Source: an uncultured Ruminobacter sp.
Lineage (GTDB): Bacteria > Pseudomonadota > Gammaproteobacteria > Enterobacterales > Succinivibrionaceae
Assembly: GCA_900767005.1 (NCBI GenBank)
Contig: CAAFXL010000367.1
Span: 1 to 27,074, forward strand
Direction of reading: 5' to 3'
DNA length: 27,074 nucleotides
A model generated the notes under the pieces. It did no database searches. It saw nothing but the letters and a program-made list of their open reading frames with translations, and had not been told where the DNA came from. The number at the start of each line of letters is the position of its first letter. The first letter of the stretch is position 1. A program made the translations under genes and the position numbers. Below, piece after piece: positions 1-7,908 of this stretch.

Positions 1-2
1 AT

Positions 3-320
3 CAAACGGAAAATGACTACATTAATAGATTAGCAACTATTGACTTCTTATTCATTGATGATTTAGGAACTGAAAGAGTACAAAATGGTGAAGAAGATTT
101 ATGGCTTCAAGAAAAAATGTTTGATGTATTAAACAAGCGATATAATATGAAATGTCCTACTATATTTACTAGTAATTACAGCATTAAGGAACTAGTGAAA
201 AATAGAGGAATAATGGATAAGACAGTAGATAGAATTGCGGAAATGTCAACAGCTATTTTAAAAGTAGAAGGAGATAGCTATAGGCTAAAGAATAGAGCAA
301 AAAAAGATATACCATTCTAA
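3..320 (+). CDS. DnaC/IstB-like helicase loader ATPase, C-terminal part (5' truncated)
   Basis: The frame is open from the window edge, so the start is missing; 105 codons remain. Near the N-terminus of the visible part is a Walker B box, LFIDDLGTE, followed about 45 residues later by a sensor-1-like segment, FTSNYSIKEL, and then by RIAEMSTAILKVEGDSYR, which is the usual end of DnaC/DnaI-type AAA+ helicase loaders. Such proteins load the replicative helicase onto phage origins. The Walker A loop must lie upstream of the window. An internal ATG at 117 would remove the Walker B box and is not a sensible start. The gene closes the replication module; a gap with a candidate promoter separates it from the next gene. 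IstB transposition helper proteins share the fold, but no transposase is visible here. Confidence 0.82.
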   Translation, partial: QTENDYINRLATIDFLFIDDLGTERVQNGEEDLWLQEKMFDVLNKRYNMKCPTIFTSNYSIKELVKNRGIMDKTVDRIAEMSTAILKVEGDSYRLKNRAKKDIPF

Positions 321-358
321 AATAAATAAAATGGCAAGTAAATAATTTTTAAAAATAA

Positions 359-387
359 TTGAATTTTTTGGAAAAATGAAATAATAT
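359..387 (+). promoter_or_regulatory. Candidate sigma-70/sigma-A-type promoter
   Basis: TTGAAT at 359-364 is followed after 17 bases by TAATAT at 382-387, with TATAAT overlapping at 385-390. This sits in the gap after the helicase loader and ahead of a hairpin and the first gene of a long co-directional run. In such AT-rich DNA, chance matches are common, so the position is the main support. Confidence 0.4.
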
Positions 388-401
388 AATATTGAATAAG
401 T

Positions 402-425
402 AGGTATAGTTATAAGGCTATACCT
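402..425 (+). other. Perfect 8-bp hairpin in the leader before the 476 gene
   Basis: AGGTATAG (402-409) and CTATACCT (418-425) are exact reverse complements around an 8-base loop. Only a short T run (425-427) follows, so it is a weak terminator at best. It could instead be an operator or a 5' leader stem of a transcript starting near 394. Confidence 0.5.
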
Positions 426-427
426 TT

Positions 428-445
428 AACGCTTCATAAAGTAAA
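428..445 (+). repeat. 18-bp direct repeat, copy 1
   Basis: AACGCTTCATAAAGTAAA occurs here and again, unchanged, at 17717-17734. Both copies lie in a short gap just ahead of a ribosome site: this one 30 bases before the ATG at 476, the other 25 bases before the GTG at 17760. The core CTTCATAAAG can form only a 3-bp stem. The role is not known; a protein-binding or RNA-processing site are options. Confidence 0.75.
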
Positions 446-475
446 TTTCAAAGTATAAAGTGTGGTGATAGTTGA

Positions 476-1021
476 ATGGCTAAAGAAGAAAAGACAAATA
501 AAGTAGGTAGACCTGAAAAATATACAACTCATATATTACCTTTTTTAACACAAATAGAAGGTTGGTGGATTTCTAATAATACTAACAAATGGATTGCTGA
601 ACAATTAGGCGTAAGCATTCAATTTTTCCAAAAATGTATGGTTGAAAAAAAAGAATTAAAAGAATTATACGAAAAAATTCCGACCAAACGAGCGAATTTT
701 GTTGAGGACTTAAAAAAAGCTATTTTTGAACGTGCTAAAGGCTTTGAATATGAAGAAAGCAAAACAATTTTAATAACTGATGATAGCGACCCTAAAGGAT
801 CAAAACCAAAAATTTTAAGAAAAGAGATTTATAAAAAACGTGCATTGCCTGATGCTGCAGCAGCAAAAGAAGCATTATTTATTTTAGGTTATGATGATGT
901 ATCAAATAGAGCTTCTTATGAATTAAAGCGACAAGAATTAGAATTTAAGAAAGAACAAGCAAAAGCAGAAAGTGAAGAATGGTGTGTACCTGATGACATT
1001 GAAGAAGGAGGTAATGAATAA
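476..1021 (+). CDS. Terminase small subunit-like HTH protein
   Basis: A 181-residue protein with a helix-turn-helix around residues 38-62 (NKWIAEQLGVSIQFFQKCM), preceded by a GRPEKY motif typical of phage packaging and transposase-like HTH proteins. The central part (AIFERAKGFEYEESKTI, then a basic stretch, then ALPDAAAAKEALFILG) matches the layout of small terminase proteins in which a 'GYEYEE' motif follows the HTH. The C-terminal third is a charged helix. A ribosome site GTGGTGAT (462-469) precedes the ATG by 6 bases. Its neighbour is a fibre gene, not the large terminase, which is 11 kb away and has its own small subunit candidate. The protein could therefore be a displaced TerS or a regulator built on the same fold. 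The short gene at 10573 resembles its second half. Confidence 0.6.
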   Translation: MAKEEKTNKVGRPEKYTTHILPFLTQIEGWWISNNTNKWIAEQLGVSIQFFQKCMVEKKELKELYEKIPTKRANFVEDLKKAIFERAKGFEYEESKTILITDDSDPKGSKPKILRKEIYKKRALPDAAAAKEALFILGYDDVSNRASYELKRQELEFKKEQAKAESEEWCVPDDIEEGGNE

Positions 1022-2310
1022 TGGCTAATAAAATATATGCGTTTGATGATTATGGAATTAAGCATGAAACAATGTCTAAAGACCAAATAGAAAATGCTAT
1101 TAGTACAGGAGAAATAAAAAAAGATGTATTTGAAGGAAGTATTGAATATGACGGGGAGACTGTTTCATATAATTATGCTGGAGTAAAACCTGATGATGCG
1201 ATTATTTTAAAATTACTAGAGTGTGGAATAAGTCCTAAAGATAATCCACTTACTCCAATAGAAATTCAAACATATTTAGGAATGGAAAACTTCTCAATTC
1301 ATTTCTATTATAGCGAAACTGAAATATATGCAACAAATGCTAAGAATGGCTATTTAGGTTTTGAAAAAGTCGGTATTGGAACATGTAAATTATATCCTGA
1401 TGGTAAATATCAATTAGGTTACTTCATGAAATCATCTAAAAAAATTAATGATGTATTAGTTATGGGGCAAAAAGAATTTGATGATACACCTAAACAAGAA
1501 GAAACTGTATATATTGTTGATGATGTTGAGTATACACAAAATGTAATTGTAAATTGTTATTATGATGGTAGTTCATTATCTCTAGGTGATAACGAACTAG
1601 GAAAATTAATTAATAACTCTTATGATAGATTACTTTTAAAAATGAATTATACTGATACAGGCGATGTAAAATATGAATTCTTAAAATTGAAACAATATAC
1701 TAATGATTCACGTTATGATACATATGATTTTGAAAACTCACAACATTATATAGAAATTTCAATTATACAAGAAACTCTTGATTCAATTAATTTATTTGGT
1801 CAAGTAGTGCTTAAAGCAACATATGCTGATTATGCAGATTATGCGATTAAAAATCCTAATGGCTCTTATAGTAAATTTACTCACGATTCAAATGGTGTAT
1901 TGAAAGTAGGAGATAATCACATAATATCAAAGAAAAAATTACTTTGGAGCGGTGAAGTAGATATAGGAGCAACTGACTTTATTGATATTTTTACTTCTAA
2001 TGATTCATTAAAAGATAAGAAATTAGAGGTCTGGGTACAAGACAAAGGTCTTAATTATATGTTTGAGCCTATTACTTTAAAAGTAACTGTTCCATATAGT
2101 AGTAGTGAATTATTTAAAAAACGATATGTTAATACTGATGATTTGGATAATGGTTTTATTAATAGTTTTGAATTAACACTTAGATATAATTCTAGTGATA
2201 ATTCTTTTCAAGGAATGTATTATCAAAATCAATGGAATATTACAAATAAAACTAACAGTATAAGTGGAGTAAATTGTTATGTTACAGAAATTTATGAAAT
2301 TATCGAGTAG
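1021..2310 (+). CDS. Phage tail fibre-like structural protein
   Basis: A 429-residue protein. No enzyme motif is visible. The central part contains TYADYADYAIKNPNGSYSKF followed by DSNGVLKVGDNHIISKKKLLWSG. 'ADYA..A' runs leading into a 'KLLWSG' segment are common in Firmicute phage fibres, where the Trp opens a C-terminal beta domain. The final 120 residues look beta-rich and aromatic (FQGMYYQNQWNITN). The start codon overlaps the stop of the upstream gene (TAATG), with AAGGAGG at 1005-1011, so the two are probably translationally coupled. The N-terminal 150 residues are not recognised. It opens a fibre module and could be a baseplate-attached adsorption protein. Confidence 0.6.
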   Translation: MANKIYAFDDYGIKHETMSKDQIENAISTGEIKKDVFEGSIEYDGETVSYNYAGVKPDDAIILKLLECGISPKDNPLTPIEIQTYLGMENFSIHFYYSETEIYATNAKNGYLGFEKVGIGTCKLYPDGKYQLGYFMKSSKKINDVLVMGQKEFDDTPKQEETVYIVDDVEYTQNVIVNCYYDGSSLSLGDNELGKLINNSYDRLLLKMNYTDTGDVKYEFLKLKQYTNDSRYDTYDFENSQHYIEISIIQETLDSINLFGQVVLKATYADYADYAIKNPNGSYSKFTHDSNGVLKVGDNHIISKKKLLWSGEVDIGATDFIDIFTSNDSLKDKKLEVWVQDKGLNYMFEPITLKVTVPYSSSELFKKRYVNTDDLDNGFINSFELTLRYNSSDNSFQGMYYQNQWNITNKTNSISGVNCYVTEIYEIIE

Positions 2311-2321
2311 GAGGTTAAACT

Positions 2322-4907
2322 ATGGCACTTTTATATAAAGGTAATAAATTAATATCAGTACTGAATAAAGTAGAAATATTAAACGGTCTTACTAAAGTTG
2401 ATAGCCTACCTGATAATAATTATGATACAAGAGGCGTATATGAGATTCCTTATAATTTTGATGATGTATATATCAATATTAAAATTAATAGTACTGACGA
2501 TCTTGAGAAAAGATATAATGTTTCTGGATTATTAAGTAAACTTTTTAGAATCCCTATAACAGGAACAGAAGTTGTTGATACATTACCTACTGAAAATATT
2601 ATTGAGTCACCTTATAATAATGGATTTTATCTATATTATTCTAAAGCTGATAACGATATTTTCTTATATATTCAATCTCAAGGATGGATAAATATAGGAA
2701 GTTGCGATCAAACATTTAAAACATTATTAATGTCTTGTAAAGGATTTATTAATACTGAATTAGATGATGTTGTTTTAGAACATGGATATTATGCAGTTAA
2801 TACTAAAGATTACTATAAGTATTTTGAACATTGGGAAGAAGTAGAATATACAGGAGATGGAAGCGATCTAATAGATACAGGTTATAATCTTCCTGAAAAA
2901 AATATTGATAAAGATAAAGTATATAGAATTAAATACTTTGATGATGTTTATATGATACTTAAAGAAGGAAGCACAGGCAGCTATCTTAGTGAAGAATTAT
3001 TAGTAATGTGTGGTATTGATGTATGCGATGATTTTCCTACTAAAAATCTAGTATCTCCATCAAGTGATAGTCCTGTTTATCAACATTTTTATTATATTAA
3101 AAATAAAGGATTATATGTCTATTCAGATGAAGCTAAGCAGTTTGCATCTTTTAGTGAAGCATATGATATACCATTTAAAGGTGAGTTAGATAAAAATAAT
3201 AATAACGCTACTGAAATGGGTATGTATGCTGTTTATACATATAAATATTATAGAAGTACAACTTCTGCAACAAGATTTAAGTATAATAGTCAAGAATTAA
3301 ATGTAACACCTTCTACTGAAGAACAAACTTTTGAAGCTACTGGAAATGATTATTATAGTAAAGTTATTGTATCTCCTGTAACAAGCGATGTTGATTCTAA
3401 TATTGTTCCTGAAAACATTGCAAAAGACGTTACAATTCTAGGTGTAACAGGAACTTTAAAAGAAGGAATAGATGGAATCACATTAGATGACGGAAATTTA
3501 CTTATAGATAAAGATGCACATTTTGGTAATACAACAGTTAGTTGCAATACATATCTAGGTATTACCGAAAATTGCACTGATGTATATGTTAGTGCTAAAC
3601 AAGATACAGACATTGAAATAACGGCTGGTAATGTAAATATATATTATTCAGGAACACCTACAATCACTGCTGATAATTTATTGCCTGAAAACATTAAATC
3701 TGGTGTAGATATTTTAGGAGTTGAAGGAAATGCAACTATAATAGATGGTGTTACTTATGAAGATAGTTGTGTAGTTATTATTGATAATTATGATACATGC
3801 CCTTATGTATCTATACAAAGCCAAACTGATGAAATTTATGTGGATAATGATTGTGCAAATTGCTGGTTTGAAGGAAACTATCATTCTATCATATCATTAT
3901 TAGACGGATACGAAGCATATATTACTTGCGACGGAAATTCTATTGTTAAAGCTGAAAATCTTTCTCCTGAAAATATAAGAAAAGGAACTACTATACTAGG
4001 ATATACTGGAACATATGCAAGAGAAGGAACAACAACTGTTAAAAATTTATTGGATGATTTAAAACATACAAAAAATTTTTTTAATGAATATCAAGGAACT
4101 AGTATCGAAGGATTAATTGAGTACGATGATACAAGTAATGTTACTGATATGAGTTATATGTTTTATAGTTGCTCAAATCTAACATCTATCCCTGAATTAA
4201 ATACGAGTAATGTAACTAATATGAGCGCTATGTTTAGTGGTTGTTATGAATTATCAACTATTCCTAAATTAAATACAAGTAATGTTACTGATATGAGCGA
4301 TATGTTTCGTAATTGTAGAAATTTATCATCTATACCAGATATAAATTTTGATAATGTAACTAATATGGAATCTTGTTTTTATAATTGCTATAAATTGGAA
4401 TCAATAGACATAAAACCAATTAATGCAACAAGATTTGCAACTATATTTAGTGGGTGTAATTATTTAAAAAATGTAAAAATAGATACAAGAAGTGGAACTG
4501 TGCTAAATGGAATGTTTTATGGATGTAATAAATTGGAATCAATAAAATTAAATACAAGTAATGCTAATACTTATACGAACATGTTTTATAATTGTTGTAA
4601 TTTAAAAATAATCGATTTTTCTCATTTTTATTGTGGTAGTTCCTCTTCTAATACAAATTTAGCAAGAAATTGTTCCTCTTTAACCAAATTTATAATAAGA
4701 AATATGGATAGTGTTACTCCTTTATATAGTACAACTTTTACTGGATGTTACCACTTCACAGGTACTGTTAACTCAACTTACAACCCTGATGGTCTAAAAG
4801 ATGGTAGAATTTATGTTCCTGATGATATGGTTGATACTTTAAAAGCGGCGACAAACTGGTCTACATATGCAGATATTATTGTAGGATTAAGTACTTTGGA
4901 GGAATAG
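2322..4907 (+). CDS. Large adhesin-like tail fibre with BspA/DUF285 leucine-rich repeats
   Basis: An 861-residue protein built from repeats. Residues about 35-310 hold two copies of a roughly 140-residue unit, each running from a 'VY.I.Y.FDDVY' segment to a 'YAV.T..YY' segment. Three 'PENI...(V/T).ILG..G' motifs follow, encoded near 3404, 3681 and 3963; this motif is frequent in phage fibres. Residues about 602-766 (4125-4619) carry seven 23-24-residue BspA/DUF285 repeats with the pattern NTSNVT.MS.MF..C..L..IP. These repeats occur in surface adhesins of gut Firmicutes, Bacteroidetes and Mollicutes. The C-terminus (GRIYVPDDMVDTLKAATNWS) is the usual cap of such repeat domains. The ribosome site TAGGAGG (2308-2314) overlaps the previous stop. 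The likely role is host-surface binding. No signal peptide is visible, which favours a virion protein over a host adhesin. Confidence 0.68.
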   Translation: MALLYKGNKLISVLNKVEILNGLTKVDSLPDNNYDTRGVYEIPYNFDDVYINIKINSTDDLEKRYNVSGLLSKLFRIPITGTEVVDTLPTENIIESPYNNGFYLYYSKADNDIFLYIQSQGWINIGSCDQTFKTLLMSCKGFINTELDDVVLEHGYYAVNTKDYYKYFEHWEEVEYTGDGSDLIDTGYNLPEKNIDKDKVYRIKYFDDVYMILKEGSTGSYLSEELLVMCGIDVCDDFPTKNLVSPSSDSPVYQHFYYIKNKGLYVYSDEAKQFASFSEAYDIPFKGELDKNNNNATEMGMYAVYTYKYYRSTTSATRFKYNSQELNVTPSTEEQTFEATGNDYYSKVIVSPVTSDVDSNIVPENIAKDVTILGVTGTLKEGIDGITLDDGNLLIDKDAHFGNTTVSCNTYLGITENCTDVYVSAKQDTDIEITAGNVNIYYSGTPTITADNLLPENIKSGVDILGVEGNATIIDGVTYEDSCVVIIDNYDTCPYVSIQSQTDEIYVDNDCANCWFEGNYHSIISLLDGYEAYITCDGNSIVKAENLSPENIRKGTTILGYTGTYAREGTTTVKNLLDDLKHTKNFFNEYQGTSIEGLIEYDDTSNVTDMSYMFYSCSNLTSIPELNTSNVTNMSAMFSGCYELSTIPKLNTSNVTDMSDMFRNCRNLSSIPDINFDNVTNMESCFYNCYKLESIDIKPINATRFATIFSGCNYLKNVKIDTRSGTVLNGMFYGCNKLESIKLNTSNANTYTNMFYNCCNLKIIDFSHFYCGSSSSNTNLARNCSSLTKFIIRNMDSVTPLYSTTFTGCYHFTGTVNSTYNPDGLKDGRIYVPDDMVDTLKAATNWSTYADIIVGLSTLEE

Positions 4908-4910
4908 AAA

Positions 4911-5132
4911 ATGATTAAAACTGAATATTTTAAAACTAGAGATGACGGAGTTATTTTAGTAAAAACTTACTCAACTGATAATAAGTATATTAAGCAATTA
5001 GAAACTAATTTAGAATATGATTTTGCAATTGATGTTGGAGTAGAAGAAAAAGGAGTTTACAAGCCTAAAAAATATACATATGAAGAAACAGATGTAGAAA
5101 TTAAAGATATTGATGAAGTATTAACTGAATAA
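4911..5132 (+). CDS. Small conserved-type phage protein of unknown function
   Basis: A 73-residue acidic protein starting MIKTEYFKTRDDGVILVKTY and ending in YTYEETDVEIKDIDEVL. Short proteins with the same 'MIKTEY.KTR.DGV.L..TYS' opening are, to my recollection, common right after fibre genes in Clostridia phages, but no function is established that I know of. GGAGGA (4898-4903) precedes the ATG, and only 3 bases separate it from the fibre stop. No membrane segment or metal site is visible. Confidence 0.6.
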   Translation: MIKTEYFKTRDDGVILVKTYSTDNKYIKQLETNLEYDFAIDVGVEEKGVYKPKKYTYEETDVEIKDIDEVLTE

Positions 5133-5141
5133 GGAGGTAGT

Positions 5142-5486
5142 ATGTACGATGAAATTGTAAAAAGAGCGTGGTATCGTAGATTTTACGATAATTTACCAAA
5201 ATGGGCTAAAGTATTAGTTATGGTATTAACTATCTTAACCTTAGTATGGTGGGTTGGTTTATTTATTTATAAATTCCTATGTTTATTTAGAGTAATAGGT
5301 GAATTTATATTTGATAAACGTAATTATTGGACTTTCTTAGTTTGTATTTTAATTTTAGGAATTGGAAGTTTATTAGTAGCCCAATTCTTATTAGGTCTTG
5401 ACCCAATAGGAAACGTAATAAATTGGTTTATTGATAGATTTAATGAAATTAGATTATGGATAGGAGGTGCAATAAGTGGAAATTAG
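5142..5486 (+). CDS. Small two-helix membrane protein (holin-like or unknown)
   Basis: A 114-residue protein with two clear hydrophobic helices, about residues 21-46 (VLVMVLTILTLVWWVGLFIY) and 64-86 (WTFLVCILILGIGSLLVAQF), joined by a basic loop, with a charged amphipathic C-terminus. The size and topology would suit a holin or another small inner-membrane protein, but no lysin gene is adjacent. AAGGAGG at 5131-5137 gives a strong start. Its last 11 bases overlap the GTG start of the next gene, so it belongs to the same operon. A function is not assigned. Confidence 0.6.
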   Translation: MYDEIVKRAWYRRFYDNLPKWAKVLVMVLTILTLVWWVGLFIYKFLCLFRVIGEFIFDKRNYWTFLVCILILGIGSLLVAQFLLGLDPIGNVINWFIDRFNEIRLWIGGAISGN

Positions 5487-6264
5487 ATTTGAAGGATTTG
5501 GCTATGATGGTGAAAATAATTCAAGACTTATAGAAATATTTATTGATGAAAAATTAAGAAGTAAAAGAATATGGCTTGAATTTAAAAAACCTAGAGGAGA
5601 AAAGAAAGTATCAATTGAGTTAAGCGATCAAATAAATGATGAAGGAATTATCGAGTATTATTTAAAAGGTGATTTACTTGATGAAATAGGATACTTAAAA
5701 ATGCAAGTTGTAGCTAGTGACTTTGATTATGTAAAGAAATCAAAAGTATATGATTATTACATATCAATGAGTATTAATGCAACCGAACAAATAGCCGAAG
5801 AAACTCCTAGCATATTTAATGCTTTAGGGGTTATTAGTGTTTCAGGAGATGGAACAAAATATTTAAGTGATGATGGAACTTACAAGACTGTATCTTCTAG
5901 TGAAGAAATTAATGTATCGGATTTTCAAGCATGTTTAGAGCATATAAGCGGTTATGTTATAGGTAAACAATGTACTTCAATAAATGAAGTATTAAAAGAA
6001 ATTAATAAATTCTATGAAAAAGCAAAAATAGTTATAAATGCCGTTGATAGCGTAAGCGGTGAAAGTATTTCTGCAAGTGGAACAGTAATGGGTGCAACAA
6101 AAGAAGAAGATGGATATTACTATTTAATTGCTGATGGTACTACATGGACAATGATGGTTACATGCACAGGATATGTAACACAAAGAATAGAATTTGTAGT
6201 TACTGATGAAGATGCAAAAGCAGGAATTAAAGAGTTCAATATTAGTATGGTAGCTAGAACTTAA
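5476..6264 (+). CDS. BppU-like baseplate/fibre protein
   Basis: A 262-residue protein with a GTG start at 5476; AGGAGG (5462-5467) lies 8 bases upstream. Residues 1-115 look like the N-terminal beta domain of upper baseplate proteins (BppU/DUF2479-like): LRSKRIWLEFKKPRGEKKV, then a symmetric strand pair ending LKMQVVASDFDY. A 'SGDGTKYLSDDGTYK' segment near residue 125 is a common fibre linker. The last 85 residues (NAVDSVSGESISASGTV through GYVTQRIEFVV) resemble a carboxypeptidase-regulatory/PEGA-type beta sandwich, often used in surface-binding proteins. The likely role is a scaffold that holds fibres at the tail tip. Family assignment is by eye only. Confidence 0.5.
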   Translation: MEIRFEGFGYDGENNSRLIEIFIDEKLRSKRIWLEFKKPRGEKKVSIELSDQINDEGIIEYYLKGDLLDEIGYLKMQVVASDFDYVKKSKVYDYYISMSINATEQIAEETPSIFNALGVISVSGDGTKYLSDDGTYKTVSSSEEINVSDFQACLEHISGYVIGKQCTSINEVLKEINKFYEKAKIVINAVDSVSGESISASGTVMGATKEEDGYYYLIADGTTWTMMVTCTGYVTQRIEFVVTDEDAKAGIKEFNISMVART

Positions 6265-6279
6265 AAGGAGGGATAAAAT

Positions 6280-7092
6280 ATGCCATATACAGAACAATAT
6301 GACGTGATAGTCAATAAAATATCAAAAAGTTTATATGATGAGTATGTAGCAGACGGAACTATTACTCAAACAATGATTGATGAGCAAGTTTGGATTTTTA
6401 CAGACGATCAATATTTAAGTCTTGAAAATCTAAATAAATTATTAGGTATTGAAGCAAATGCTCAAGTCAATGTTATTGAAGGTATTAAAGTAAATGATGT
6501 TGTAGTTTCACCTACTGAAAAAGTTGTTAATATTGTAGTACCTACAAAGACAAGTGATTTAACTAATGATTCTAACTTCATTGATAACACTGTATCTAAT
6601 TTAGTGAATTATTACACAAAGACAGAAGTAAACGATTTAATTAGTGGGCTTAATAATTTATCATTACAAGTTGTTAGTTCATTGCCTACGTCAGGAATTT
6701 CAACAACAACAATTTATTTAGTATTAAAGTCAATTGGAGCAGCAAACAACGTATATAACGAATACATTTATACTAATAATGCGTGGGAGTTAATCGGTGA
6801 TACACAATTAAGTTTAAGTGATTATGCTTTAAAGGCTGAATTACCTACAAAATTAAGTGATTTAACAAATGACTTAGATTTATCTACTTATGAGAATGTA
6901 ATCACAGAAATTAAGGTAAACGGAGAAACTATTACACCTGTTGGAAAAGTTGTTGATATTACACTTCCTACAAATACTGGAGAAGCAAATGTTATTGAGA
7001 CAATTAAAGTAAATGGTACAGCATTAACGCCTGATGAAAACAAAGCGGTAGATATTGAAGTACCTACATGTAAAACTAGATTATGGAGCTAA
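6280..7092 (+). CDS. Repeat-containing phage fibre protein, possibly shortened at the C-terminus
   Basis: A 270-residue protein. The N-terminal 40 residues (MPYTEQYDVIVNKISKSLYD) resemble the N-terminus of the next gene. Residues about 63-100 and 206-265 hold repeats of the type 'NVIE.IKVN...V.P..K.V.I.VPT', with 'KTSDLTNDSNF' and 'KLSDLTNDLD' between them. This is the collagen-like/triple-beta fibre repeat seen in phage head and tail fibres. In such proteins the repeat is normally followed by a larger tip domain; here the chain stops eight residues into the third repeat's trailing segment (VPTCKTRLWS). AAGGAGGG (6265-6272) drives the start. It probably forms a trimeric shaft. Confidence 0.55.
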   Translation: MPYTEQYDVIVNKISKSLYDEYVADGTITQTMIDEQVWIFTDDQYLSLENLNKLLGIEANAQVNVIEGIKVNDVVVSPTEKVVNIVVPTKTSDLTNDSNFIDNTVSNLVNYYTKTEVNDLISGLNNLSLQVVSSLPTSGISTTTIYLVLKSIGAANNVYNEYIYTNNAWELIGDTQLSLSDYALKAELPTKLSDLTNDLDLSTYENVITEIKVNGETITPVGKVVDITLPTNTGEANVIETIKVNGTALTPDENKAVDIEVPTCKTRLWS

Positions 7093-7093
7093 T

Positions 7094-7897
7094 ATGCCAA
7101 TAGAAGAATATGATGGAGTGATTATAAATAAAGTCACTCTAGCAAAATATAAGGAATTGAAAGCAGCAGGAAGTCTTGTTGCTTCTCAAACTTATGTTAT
7201 CACTGATTTAGATGAAAGATTGGAAGAACTTGAACTTCCTAATAGATTAGGTGAAAATACACTTGATAGTCAAGTTTATTATGGTGCAATAGATGATGCT
7301 GTTACAGGTTTTTATCTTTGGGATTGTAATAATCATCTTCAACTTAGACCTGATATAAACGAGTCATATTATTATGTTTATTCAAATATAGCAAATTCAA
7401 GTACTGGAACGTGGGGAAGTCAAATAGCAATTGCTGAATCAACAAATAAAATGTATTTTAGGTCAAGAGATGAGAATGGATGGAATGAATGGAAATATGT
7501 ATTAAATTCAACAGATGATAATTTATATTGGCAAGTAAGAGTAGGAAGAATAATTCCTACTGGAACTAATTTTATTTTCTATAATACTAATTCTATTGAT
7601 ATGAGTAGTTTACCTCTTAATGAAATATTAATGACACATAAAGGTCAAAACGATGTAGAGTGGAATTTTAAGCTTATTTATGAAGATAGTCAATATGTAT
7701 TAAAAATGATAAAAGGAGATAATACTTATAGTAGTGAAATAGCTACTGGACAAACTCTAAACGAAATGAGTTTTAGATTACAATACTCAACATATGGTGA
7801 AGCTGCTTATGGTAGTTTTAATAAGATAACATATATACATGAAAATTTATTAAGTATCATAGATAATTTAATGAGAATAAATAATTGTGATTTCTAG
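7094..7897 (+). CDS. Phage fibre protein with pyocin-knob-like middle
   Basis: A 267-residue protein. I chose ATG 7094 because GGAG at 7085-7088 lies 5 bases upstream and the new N-terminus, MPIEEYDGVIINKVTLAKY, aligns with that of the gene before it; an in-frame ATG at 7055 would overlap that gene. Residues about 65-140 (FYLWDCNNHLQLRPDINESY ... SQIAIAE ... MYFRSRDENGWNEWKYV) have the spacing of the pyocin-knob/tail-fibre domain: a 'G...QIA' strand, an 'FR' strand and a closing 'W..WK'. The C-terminal half is beta-rich and not recognised. The gene closes the fibre module. It may be the tip partner of the repeat shaft encoded just upstream. Confidence 0.55.
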   Translation: MPIEEYDGVIINKVTLAKYKELKAAGSLVASQTYVITDLDERLEELELPNRLGENTLDSQVYYGAIDDAVTGFYLWDCNNHLQLRPDINESYYYVYSNIANSSTGTWGSQIAIAESTNKMYFRSRDENGWNEWKYVLNSTDDNLYWQVRVGRIIPTGTNFIFYNTNSIDMSSLPLNEILMTHKGQNDVEWNFKLIYEDSQYVLKMIKGDNTYSSEIATGQTLNEMSFRLQYSTYGEAAYGSFNKITYIHENLLSIIDNLMRINNCDF

Positions 7898-7908
7898 TAG
7901 GTGATAAT

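Noticed and set aside
1021..7897. A diversity-generating retroelement acting on the fibre genes
   Set aside because: No reverse transcriptase gene and no pair of near-identical template/variable repeats could be seen in the window.
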